From: Gibbsiella quercinecans
Lineage (GTDB): Bacteria; Pseudomonadota; Gammaproteobacteria; Enterobacterales; Enterobacteriaceae
Assembly: GCF_002291425.1 (NCBI RefSeq)
Contig: NZ_CP014136.1
Coordinates: 744,001 to 808,000, forward strand
Length of the DNA: 64,000 nucleotides
Direction: 5' to 3'
In this document: positions 19,385 to 26,559 of the stretch, in pieces
Position numbering within the stretch: position 1 is the first letter of the stretch
How the letters are laid out: every line of letters begins with the position of its first letter
Made by a program: the position numbers and the translations under genes
The notes under the pieces: generated by a model
The model's database searches: none
The model's input: only the letters and a program-made list of their open reading frames with translations
What the model was told of the DNA's origin: nothing

Positions 19385-20179
19385 CTATTTCTGGTGCCAG
19401 TACGCCACGGCGCGCACGAAAGCGGCGTCCCGTTTACGCTGCTCGATGAAATAGTCACTCAGGGTCTTAACCGCCGCCCCTTCCCCGGTCAGCCAGATAA
19501 AATAATCGTCGGCCGGCACATCAAGTTGGTTCAGTTCGGCCATCAACCCGGCCAGGTTTGCCGCCTGCATGTTGCCGCTGCCCAACCAGCATGCCTGCAC
19601 ACCATCAAGCTCGCCCAGATAGGCGCGGCCAACCGCTTCATCGGTAAAGGCGAATAGCTTCGCTGTGCTGGCCTGCATATTCTGCAGGCGGCGTTTCACC
19701 GCCGGCAGGCCGGTTTCATCGCACACATACAGTTGGAAGGCGTAATCGGCCGGGACGATTAACGAGCCGCGCGGGCCGCCGAACAACAGCGTATCGCCAG
19801 GCTCGGCGCGCGCCGCCCAATCGCTGGCAATACCGCCCGGGTGGATGTAAAAATCGATCGTCAGGCGGTTTTGCTGCGCATCGAACACCAGCGGCGTGTA
19901 ATCACGCCCCGCCGGGCGCGCTCCTTCAGGCCAGACGATACCCTGCTCGGTAATTTCCGGCAGATGCAGCTCACCGCCGGCAGGATCGGGAAAGAACACT
20001 TTGATATGGTCGTCAAATCCCCGCGAGCTAAAGCCCGCCAGCGCTTCGCCGCCAAACTCAATGCGGTAAAAGCAGCCGGCGATCTGCTGTTTGGCGATCA
20101 CTTCAACCTGGCGAAAACGCAGTTCGTTGCGCACCCGCTGCGGCGCACGGCCGTTATCCTGTTGCTTACTGTTATGCAA
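19385..20179 (-). CDS. Siderophore-interacting protein / NADPH ferric-siderophore reductase (ViuB/YqjH family)
   Basis: 264 residues. The FAD domain contains DHIKVFFPDP, RDYTPLVFD and HPGGIASDWA, then GPRGSLIVPADYA; the C-terminal SIP domain ends with IWLTGEGAAVKTLSDYFIEQ and ERAVAYWHQK-like AVAYWHQK. It reduces ferric siderophores in the cytosol to free iron. The start is TTG 20179, which has AAGGAG seven bases upstream; no better ATG is available. It belongs to a four-gene minus-strand unit with HbpS, SDR and PadR genes. Confidence 0.9.
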   Translation of the reverse strand: MHNSKQQDNGRAPQRVRNELRFRQVEVIAKQQIAGCFYRIEFGGEALAGFSSRGFDDHIKVFFPDPAGGELHLPEITEQGIVWPEGARPAGRDYTPLVFDAQQNRLTIDFYIHPGGIASDWAARAEPGDTLLFGGPRGSLIVPADYAFQLYVCDETGLPAVKRRLQNMQASTAKLFAFTDEAVGRAYLGELDGVQACWLGSGNMQAANLAGLMAELNQLDVPADDYFIWLTGEGAAVKTLSDYFIEQRKRDAAFVRAVAYWHQK

Positions 20180-20202
20180 AATCGTTCTCCTTGGAGCAAG
20201 GC

Positions 20203-20931
20203 TTAGCCCAGCATAATGCCGCCGTCCACCGCCAGTTGCTGCCCGGTAATAAAATCGTTTTTCATTAAAAATACATAGGCGGAAGCCAGTTCATCCAGCG
20301 TCGCCGTGCGCCCCAGCGGAATAACCTCGGCAAAATGCCGGCGCGTCTGCTCCACGTCTTCCGCTGCTTGGTGGCGCCAAAACGGGGTGACGGTCCAGGT
20401 GGGGGCCACGGTGTTTACGCGAATGTTTGGCGCCAGCTCGGCGGCCAGCCCTTCCGCCAGCGCTTTAATTCCCAGATTGCCGACATAGCTGGCGCAGGCA
20501 TGCTGCGGTTTGCCGCCGGTGCCGGAGGTAAACAGGATGCTGCCGCCGCGGCGCACCTTATCGGCCGCCAGCTTGCCGATCAGCACATTGGTGAGGAATT
20601 TGGAATACATCACTTGCTCAATCACCGCCATTTCGGCGCTCACAAAGCCACCGCCCATGGCATCCCCCACCATCGAAACCAGGTGATCGCAGGGTTCAAT
20701 CTGTGCAAACAGCGCCGTGAGCGCCGCATGGTCGTGCGCATCCACCTGCAGGGTAGCCTTAACCTGCCCACCCTGCGCGGCCAGCTTTTCTTTCGCCGCC
20801 GCCAGGCGTTGTGGATCGCGGCCAACGAGTGTTAAAACCGCGCCTTCGGCCGCCGCCTGCTGCGCAATGGTGAAACCAATGCCAGAACTGCCGCCGATGA
20901 TCACCAGATGTTTGTTGTTTAATGCAGCCAT
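20203..20931 (-). CDS. SDR-family oxidoreductase, atypical active site
   Basis: 242 residues, Rossmann fold with IIGGSSGIG at residues 9-18 and the late IRVNTVAPTWTVTPFW plus ITGQQLAVDGGIML. The catalytic YxxxK is not present: the segment is ASYVGNLGIKALAEG, with Asn or Leu where Lys should be, as in an SDR subgroup that lacks the classical triad. It may be a non-oxidative or unusual reductase; the substrate is unknown. ATG 20931 has GAGGAG seven bases upstream, and the gene begins 14 bases after the HbpS-like gene. Confidence 0.85.
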   Translation of the reverse strand: MAALNNKHLVIIGGSSGIGFTIAQQAAAEGAVLTLVGRDPQRLAAAKEKLAAQGGQVKATLQVDAHDHAALTALFAQIEPCDHLVSMVGDAMGGGFVSAEMAVIEQVMYSKFLTNVLIGKLAADKVRRGGSILFTSGTGGKPQHACASYVGNLGIKALAEGLAAELAPNIRVNTVAPTWTVTPFWRHQAAEDVEQTRRHFAEVIPLGRTATLDELASAYVFLMKNDFITGQQLAVDGGIMLG

Positions 20932-20945
20932 CACCAACTCCTCAC

Positions 20946-21389
20946 TCACGCACTGACCGCCGCCGCGGCGGTTTCAGCAACCAAAGAATCGTTGGCGCCG
21001 TGGGCGCCACTCACGCCAACCGCACCAATCACCACCCCGTCCAGCAACACAGGCACCCCGCCTTCCAGCGGCGTCACGCCGGGCGTGGCGAGAAAACTGG
21101 GCTGGCCGCCGTTGATAAAGGTTTCGAATGCTTTTGACGGCGCTTCCAGTAAGGCCGCCGTGCGCGCCTTACCCAGAGCGACATTGGGGCTGATGCCGAT
21201 CGCCGTATCGCAACGCTCCAGCGCCACCAGTTCACCCGCGCGATCGACCACCGCAACACTGATGTGCCAACCACTTTCTGCCGCTACCTGTTGCGCGGCG
21301 GCGATTGCCTTGCGCGCGCCCACCAGGGTAATCGTCAGTTTTTTCTGCGCGACGGCCAGGACGGCACGCTCATCGGTTTGTCTGTCCAT
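20946..21389 (-). CDS. GlcG/HbpS-family protein
   Basis: 147 residues of the Haem-degrading/HbpS-GlcG fold: LTITLVGARKAIAAAQQVAAESGW, VAVVDRAGELVALERCD, LGKARTAALL, and GGVPVLLDGVVIGAVGVSGA. Members bind heme or metal ions or sit in small-molecule operons as chaperone-like proteins. No signal peptide, so cytosolic. First intact gene of the iron-linked minus-strand unit; GAGGAG precedes ATG 21389. A Fur-like box and a broken gene tail lie directly upstream. Confidence 0.88.
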   Translation of the reverse strand: MDRQTDERAVLAVAQKKLTITLVGARKAIAAAQQVAAESGWHISVAVVDRAGELVALERCDTAIGISPNVALGKARTAALLEAPSKAFETFINGGQPSFLATPGVTPLEGGVPVLLDGVVIGAVGVSGAHGANDSLVAETAAAAVSA

Positions 21390-21398
21390 ATACTCTCC

Positions 21399-21518
21399 TC
21401 ACCACAGGGGATAACAAGGCACCGCCGCCGAAACGGCAAGCATGCCCAGCAATGTGGCGCGCAACGCGCCGCCGAACGCCCATTGTTGCCGCCAGGCGCC
21501 GACAAAGCCAATCAGCAA
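21399..21518 (-). pseudogene. Possible C-terminal remnant of a membrane protein gene
   Basis: An open stretch of 39 codons with no start codon of its own ends with TGA nine bases before the HbpS-like gene. It reads as a small hydrophobic tail (LLIGFVGAWRQQ, then GGALRATLLGMLAVSAAV, ending PLW). Spacing and composition fit the last part of a membrane protein that once preceded HbpS in the operon. Short length makes this tentative. Confidence 0.3.
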
Positions 21519-21529
21519 TCATTCTCATC
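21510..21529 (-). promoter_or_regulatory. Fur-box-like sequence
   Basis: On the minus strand the bases read GATGAGAATGATTGCTGATT, resembling the Fur repeat (GATAAT/GAGAAT hexamers). It lies 120 bases upstream of the HbpS-like gene at the head of a unit containing a ferric-siderophore reductase, which fits iron control. Confidence 0.35.
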
Positions 21530-21811
21530 GGCCTGTGAAAATATATTCATGATATATCTTGGTTGCAAGTGAAGAATCATGCGCCAGTGCGCGAAAGGCC
21601 GCACGAGATTCACAAAAAAGAGATCGGGAAAAGGGGCTGCAGGCAGGCGGCGCAAGGGGAAAGGCCCTGCGGCGGGTTACGTGGATTTACATATTTACTT
21701 ACATTCACGCGCTCAATCATCACATTGGCGCGGCGGCGCGCTAAACCCACCGGGTTATCCTTTAAGCGGCAGACAACCCGGTGCGTTTGCGCGTTAACCT
21801 TTCCCGCAGCG
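21530..21811. other. Gene-free spacer
   Basis: No supported gene. It contains a 9+9-base inverted repeat (CACCGGGTT at 21748-21756 and AACCCGGTG at 21775-21783) just past the end of the aspartoacylase-family gene, which could form its terminator although no T-run follows. Confidence 0.4.
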
Positions 21812-22930
21812 TCAGGGAACCAACAACGCCCCTTCCCGGCCAGCGTCTTCCCCGGCCAGGCGGGTGATCAGCATGCCAGCGGTGGCATAACGCATCCAGT
21901 GGCGGGCATAGAGCAGGCCACCGTATTGCGCCACCAGCGGCGTCAGCCGATCGGTCAACGGATCGAGAATTTCAGCCACCGCTTCGCCGGGATGAATCCA
22001 TTCCCCCAGTTCACGCAGGTGCAATATCACCCCGGCGTGCGGGCAGGTGATGTATTCACACCCGGCCAGCGGCGTGGCGGAATTGCGCAATGCAGGCAAC
22101 GGCGGCGCTTCGCCACGGATATAGCCGGCGTGGATCAGGGCGTGAATAATGGCGTCGGCGTCCTGCTCGGCCTGCCGCAGCGAAACATCACGCACGCCGC
22201 GCAGTTCCAGCGTCACCGGCTGCGGCCCTTCCGGCATCGGGAAACGATCGCCAAAGGCCTGCTGCAAATAGCGCCACGGCTCGCCGCAGGATTCGTCGAA
22301 AGGCTCCCCGCCCGAGACATCGGCCAGCAGTTGCACGTCGCTGCCCAAATAGCGCGCCAGCGGTTCGATAGCCGGCCAGGCGCCGGGGGTGGTGTAAAGA
22401 TGCGCCACCGCTTCCCAGTCGCAGTGCAGATCCAGCATCAGATCGGCCTGACATGCCATGCGCATCAGCACCAGGCGCTGCGACTCCAGCTCCGTTTGGG
22501 GCTGCTGCTGGTCAAAATAGCGCGCCAGCGCCCGGCGGATAACCCGGCGGTTGGCCGCACAGTCCGCCCCCAAATCAGGCGCCACCATCGGCGCCACTAC
22601 CGCGCCGGGCGATGGGAAGCGGCGATTGAAATCCTGCCCGGAATCGGTCTCGAAGCGGCCAAGATGGCTGCCATGCCAGTGCTGGTTCAGGGCGATCGGG
22701 TTGGCGACGGGCACCAGCGTAATCTGCGTCTGCAGGAAGCCATGTTGCTCCAACTGCTGCAGTTTGTGCTTAAGCACCCATGCCGCCACCATGCCGGGCA
22801 GCTCATCGCCGTGCAGGCTGGCCTGGATATAGACCTGGCGTTCAGCGTTGGCGGGGCCGTAGTGGTAACTGATAATCTCGCGCTGTGTCCCCAGCGAGGG
22901 GGAAAGTAAAGGATGGCGTTGTTGTTGCAT
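21812..22930 (-). CDS. Succinylglutamate desuccinylase/aspartoacylase-family metal hydrolase
   Basis: 372 residues, M14-like zinc amidohydrolase. The zinc ligands are visible as HGDE in YIQASLHGDELPGMVAAW and the DLHCD motif further on; the arginine region GRFETDSGQDFNRRFP follows AspA/AstE usage. The C-terminal part (ITCPHAGVILHLRELGEW, then IHPGEAVAEI) resembles a barrel-sandwich domain of deacylases. It would remove an acyl group from an N-acyl amino acid. The amino-acid binding protein lies 75 bases upstream on the same strand, so the two may scavenge such compounds. Confidence 0.87.
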   Translation of the reverse strand: MQQQRHPLLSPSLGTQREIISYHYGPANAERQVYIQASLHGDELPGMVAAWVLKHKLQQLEQHGFLQTQITLVPVANPIALNQHWHGSHLGRFETDSGQDFNRRFPSPGAVVAPMVAPDLGADCAANRRVIRRALARYFDQQQPQTELESQRLVLMRMACQADLMLDLHCDWEAVAHLYTTPGAWPAIEPLARYLGSDVQLLADVSGGEPFDESCGEPWRYLQQAFGDRFPMPEGPQPVTLELRGVRDVSLRQAEQDADAIIHALIHAGYIRGEAPPLPALRNSATPLAGCEYITCPHAGVILHLRELGEWIHPGEAVAEILDPLTDRLTPLVAQYGGLLYARHWMRYATAGMLITRLAGEDAGREGALLVP

Positions 22931-22955
22931 AAGCTATTACTGTCCGAAAGAAAGC

Positions 22956-22977
22956 ATGCCGGGCCAAAGCCCGGCAT
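22956..22977 (-). terminator. Hairpin after the amino-acid binding protein gene
   Basis: A nine-base perfect stem ATGCCGGGC / GCCCGGCAT with a four-base loop, followed on the minus strand by a T/C-rich tail. Located between the binding protein and the aspartoacylase-family gene, so it may partially uncouple them. Confidence 0.6.
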
Positions 22978-23005
22978 CAGGTTAGGCTAAACGGCCAAAT
23001 ACCCC

Positions 23006-23803
23006 TTATTGCTTGATGGAAATATCCGTCTCGAAATATTTCTTCTGCAAGGTATCGAAGGTGCCGTTTTTCTTCAGCTCGGCAAAAGCGGTATCCAATG
23101 CGTTTTTCAGCTCGGTGTCGCCTTTACGCAGGCCAATCGCCGTGCCGGGGCCAATAATAGGGTCTTCCACCATCGGGCCGGCCAGTTCAAAGTCCTGCCC
23201 CTGCGGCTGTTTCAGGAAGCCGATAGCGGCCTGTGCAGCGTCGGTAAATGAGGCGTCAAGACGGCCGGAAACCAGATCGCTTTCCACCTGGCTCTGATCG
23301 GCGTACGAAATCACGTTAACACCAAAAGGCTGCCACTTGGCATGGGCATAGCGTTCCTGCACCGTGCCCTGCGCCACCCCGATGTTTTTCCCTTTCAGGG
23401 ATTCCGCCGTCGGCAGCAAGTTCATGCCCTTGCGCGCCAAAAGCTGGGTCTTGGTGTCGTACAGCGGCACGGTGAAGTCGATCTGTTTCAGGCGCTCTTC
23501 GGTGATGCCCATATCGGAAAGAATAGCGTCGAATTTACGCGCCTTCAGGCCGGGGATCATGCCATCAAACTGGCCTTCCACCCAGGTGCATTTCACCTGC
23601 ATCTGCGCGCAAAGCGCGTTGCCCAAATCGATATCAAAACCCACCAGTTGACCCTGCGGGTTTTTGGATTCAAACGGCGGATAGGTTGGATCGACCACAA
23701 AGCGGACGTGATCGATTTTGGCCTGGGCGCTAAAAGCCAACCCGGCGACCAGGCTAAACAGAATTCCCTTGCGAAGGCGTGATGCGAACGTTGTGTTTTT
23801 CAT
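23006..23803 (-). CDS. ABC transporter periplasmic amino-acid-binding protein (HisJ/ArgT type)
   Basis: 265 residues. A signal peptide (MKNTTFASRLRKGILFSLVAG, ending AFSAQA) is followed by a solute-binding family 3 domain: VDPTYPPFESKNPQGQLVGFD, the SDMGIT ligand loop, and FTDAAQAAIGF. It should bind a cationic or polar amino acid or derivative. No permease or ATPase gene adjoins it here, so it either shares another system or is an orphan. It reads toward the aspartoacylase-family gene. Confidence 0.9.
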   Translation of the reverse strand: MKNTTFASRLRKGILFSLVAGLAFSAQAKIDHVRFVVDPTYPPFESKNPQGQLVGFDIDLGNALCAQMQVKCTWVEGQFDGMIPGLKARKFDAILSDMGITEERLKQIDFTVPLYDTKTQLLARKGMNLLPTAESLKGKNIGVAQGTVQERYAHAKWQPFGVNVISYADQSQVESDLVSGRLDASFTDAAQAAIGFLKQPQGQDFELAGPMVEDPIIGPGTAIGLRKGDTELKNALDTAFAELKKNGTFDTLQKKYFETDISIKQ

Positions 23804-23920
23804 GAATTATCGTCTTATTGTGTTGTGGGATTTAAAAGACTAACCACTTCACCGCCGGATGTGAAGCCGGAAGCGAAACAACGCGCCATCGCCGCCATGC
23901 AGAACCTGCCAAAACCCGCG

Positions 23921-24862
23921 TTATTTCGGCGGGGCAAACCAGGCCCAGCCGCCTTTTCGCGAACGTTTAAGGCGGTACAGCGCCTGATCGGCTTTTTTGA
24001 ACAGCTCGCGCAGGCTGGTGGCCTGTTCGGGATACAGGCTGATGCCGATGCTGGCGCCAAGCGAAAGGCTGTGCTCCCCAACGATAAACGGCGTGGTGAA
24101 CGCCGCTTCAATATCGCGGCAGATTTTTTCCACCACTGCCGTATCGCTGAAGTCCGAGAGCAAAATCAGAAACTCATCGCCGCCCAGGCGGCAGACGAAA
24201 TCCTGTTGGCGGCAACATCGCTTTATCTCCTCGGCGACAATAATCAGCAACCCATCGCCCACATCGTGGCCGTAGCGATCGTTAACCTGTTTAAAGCCGT
24301 CCAGATCGAACAGCAACAGCGCCTGCCGCTTGGGAACCTCGGCAACCTTACCCGCATGCATGGCGTCCCAATGCATTTGCAACGCATGGCGGTTAGCCAA
24401 CCCGGTTAACGCGTCTTCATAGGCGATACGCTGCAGATAGCTCTCGGCAAGCTTGCGGGCGGTAATGTCTTCAAAGATCGCAATGCCGATGTTGATATCG
24501 TGCAGGATAATCCCGCGGTGCTGAACGAACAGTACCGTGCCATAGGCGGTTTTTACCTGTATGTCGAACGGCGCGACTTCAGACACCCCGGTTGATTGCG
24601 GTGTCCACAGTTTTTTCCAATGGTTGATGGCAAGCCGGCGCTCGCTTTCATTAATATAAGTGCTTTCAACCCAGTCAATCACTTCAGTGAATTGGTTGTC
24701 TTCATAACCGAATATTTTTTTGAAAGCGCGGTTGGTGAATTGTATTTTTCCATCGGGTAGCGTCGCCCATGAAATGGGCAGCGGTAAGGCATCCAGGATG
24801 ATAAACAAATCTTGATGAGATTGGATCCCCCCGCCTTTCTCCCGCTCAAATAATTCTTTCAT
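23921..24862 (-). CDS. PAS-GGDEF diguanylate cyclase
   Basis: 313 residues. A PAS domain (LPLPISWATLPDGKIQFTNR, then AFKKIFGY and a PAC-type tail to about 140) is joined to a GGDEF domain whose signature RLGGDEFLILL is intact, with DLDGFKQVNDRYGHDVGD upstream. It should make cyclic di-GMP. No RxxD inhibitory site is seen at the usual place before GGDEF, so product inhibition may be absent. No transmembrane segment, so it senses a cytosolic signal. GGGAG precedes ATG 24862. It appears monocistronic. Confidence 0.93.
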   Translation of the reverse strand: MKELFEREKGGGIQSHQDLFIILDALPLPISWATLPDGKIQFTNRAFKKIFGYEDNQFTEVIDWVESTYINESERRLAINHWKKLWTPQSTGVSEVAPFDIQVKTAYGTVLFVQHRGIILHDINIGIAIFEDITARKLAESYLQRIAYEDALTGLANRHALQMHWDAMHAGKVAEVPKRQALLLFDLDGFKQVNDRYGHDVGDGLLIIVAEEIKRCCRQQDFVCRLGGDEFLILLSDFSDTAVVEKICRDIEAAFTTPFIVGEHSLSLGASIGISLYPEQATSLRELFKKADQALYRLKRSRKGGWAWFAPPK

Positions 24863-25045
24863 CCATCACACTCCCTGGGGTTAAATTTGCCGTTGATAAA
24901 CTACCTCAACCACAAAAATGTCTAACACAATTATAAACGCTTACCTTGCGGCAGTCCGCCGCCCGCCCATCTGCTAATTTTTATTTATGATATTCTGCCT
25001 CACGATCCAATTAAGCAAAAGCGTTACTGTATTTTATTCTGGCAA

Positions 25046-25091
25046 CATCCCGGTGACACCGGGATGACGAAGCTGGCGCCAACACAGGCGC
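25046..25091. other. Two adjacent hairpins in a 604-base gene-free gap (24863-25466)
   Basis: The gap between the cyclase and hmuS has no convincing gene. It holds a perfect nine-base stem (CATCCCGGT / ACCGGGATG, 25046-25066) and a second stem (GCGCC / GGCGC, 25076-25091). A small RNA or leader is possible; there is no T-run, so they are not plain terminators. Confidence 0.4.
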
Positions 25092-25189
25092 AGTGCGGTT
25101 GTTGGCATCAGCGCTTCCCTTCGCAAGGAACCGTTGCCAATAAGGATAGGTGAAAAGCATTCGCTATGGAGAATAACACCGCACAGTAT

Positions 25190-25208
25190 GAATCTATTCA
25201 ATAGATTC
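25190..25208. promoter_or_regulatory. 19-bp perfect palindrome GAATCTATT-C-AATAGATTC
   Basis: A nine-base inverted repeat with a single central base stands alone in the cyclase-hmuS gap. It looks like a dimeric regulator site rather than a hairpin because the loop would be one base. No gene start lies close by on either strand. Confidence 0.45.
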
Positions 25209-25466
25209 GAATATAAAAACCACGTGTAATTACCGTGCTACATAACTTGCGGATGACAAAGGGAAATTTTTGAGGTTGTGCAAATACATACGCTAATAAT
25301 GCAAATGGCGCCATGGACGTGAAACCTCTGGACGGGCTGGGAAACGCAGCCAAGACACATGCAGCCTGATATATGAAAGATATTTATTGATTTAAATAGG
25401 CGCCAAATAATATATCTGGCGCACTGTTCTTACACCGTTTTATCGCTTGCCGAGGGATAAAACGGC

Positions 25467-26495
25467 TTAGGCGGCACCCACCGCGCTGAGTGCGGCAACC
25501 TGCTCACGCCACTTCTCTTGCTCGGGCTGCCCTTCGCTACGCTGGCCGTACAGCTGGGCAATTTGCGTGCCATCGGCGGCAAACAGCTCCAGGCTGGTGA
25601 CAAAACCGTCCGCAGTCGGTTTACGCGTGATCCAGCTTTCAACAATGCAATCTTCACGCAGGTGCAGGGTAAACTGTGGGTTAAACACGTTAATCCATTG
25701 CTCCATCGTCACCACTTTCTCAATCACACCGGTGAAAATCTGCACGCAGCCGCGGTTGCCGACAAAGACCATCATTTCATTGCCGTCCTGCAGTGCGCTT
25801 TCCAGCACCTGACGCAGCGCCTGGTTGCTTACCTGCCAGGCCAGATCGCTGCTCACGGCACGGAACGCCTGCTGGCGAGAAATATTATGCTGCTTGAGCA
25901 ACACGAAGAACTGGTGCACATCGGTCATTGCCCGCCACTGTTGCTCAATCGCGGCGGCATCGGGATGGGCCTGATACTGCGGCGCTTCCACTGGTGCCAG
26001 CGCCAGGCTTTCTGGTGCGGATTGGGTGAAGCGCGCAATCAACGCGGCCCAGGCGGCCATATCGGTATTTTCCGTGGCGTAGACTTTCAGCACGGCATCG
26101 CCGTGGCGATCAAAGAATTGCAGGCTCTGGCGTTCACCGCGAGCAGTCTGCTCGGTGAGTGAAAATGCGCTGTGCCACAGGTGCGGGAACAGGCGCAAAT
26201 CCAGCGCACGCGGGTTCAGCACCAGGCCGGCATGCTGGCCCAGCTTCAGATTGCTGTATGCGCCAACCTGCTCGTGCACCGCATACTCATTGCGGGTAAT
26301 GTTTTTGGTTTCCCCAACGCTTTCCAGCGCATGCAGGATGTCACTGAAATCCGGCTTCAGGGCGATGGCGTCGGCGGCGGTGCGCGCCAACGTCAGTTCG
26401 GCTTCACTGATCCCCATCAGCGCAGCCAGATCTCGGGCGTATTTTTTAGGGTGTTCGGCTTTTAATGCCAAATAATGTTGGTAACGGCTGCTCAT
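25467..26495 (-). CDS. hmuS: Hemin-degrading/heme-trafficking protein HmuS (ChuS/HemS family)
   Basis: 342 residues, the family length, with two HemS repeats. It follows E. coli ChuS closely, for example HALESVGETKNITRNEYAVH, LVLNPRALDLRLF and QDGNEMMVFVGNRGCVQIFTG. The heme-binding His of ChuS (His193) corresponds to His194 in MTDVHQFF. It binds heme in the cytosol and releases iron from it. It follows the TonB-dependent heme receptor on the same strand, with an attenuator-like hairpin between. The usual hmuTUV importer genes are not here. Confidence 0.94.
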   Translation of the reverse strand: MSSRYQHYLALKAEHPKKYARDLAALMGISEAELTLARTAADAIALKPDFSDILHALESVGETKNITRNEYAVHEQVGAYSNLKLGQHAGLVLNPRALDLRLFPHLWHSAFSLTEQTARGERQSLQFFDRHGDAVLKVYATENTDMAAWAALIARFTQSAPESLALAPVEAPQYQAHPDAAAIEQQWRAMTDVHQFFVLLKQHNISRQQAFRAVSSDLAWQVSNQALRQVLESALQDGNEMMVFVGNRGCVQIFTGVIEKVVTMEQWINVFNPQFTLHLREDCIVESWITRKPTADGFVTSLELFAADGTQIAQLYGQRSEGQPEQEKWREQVAALSAVGAA

Positions 26496-26516
26496 TTATT
26501 TTTTACTCATTAAAAT

Positions 26517-26537
26517 GCCCTGGGCAAGGCCCAGGGC
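26517..26537 (-). terminator. Attenuator-type hairpin between heme receptor and hmuS
   Basis: GCCCTGGG / CCCAGGGC with a five-base loop, followed on the minus strand by ATTTTAATG. The weak T-run suggests partial termination, lowering hmuS relative to the receptor. Confidence 0.6.
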
Positions 26538-26559
26538 GGGTTGTTATTGACGATCAAAA

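Noticed and set aside
21563-22909. Open frame of 448 codons opposite the aspartoacylase-family gene
   Set aside because: Antisense shadow; no recognisable protein and the minus-strand hydrolase has its full motif set.
25260-25370. Possible cyclic-di-GMP (GEMM) riboswitch near the diguanylate cyclase gene
   Set aside because: A few bases look similar (GGGAAACGCAGCC) but the conserved core and paired stems of GEMM cannot be laid out, and no gene follows in the proper direction.
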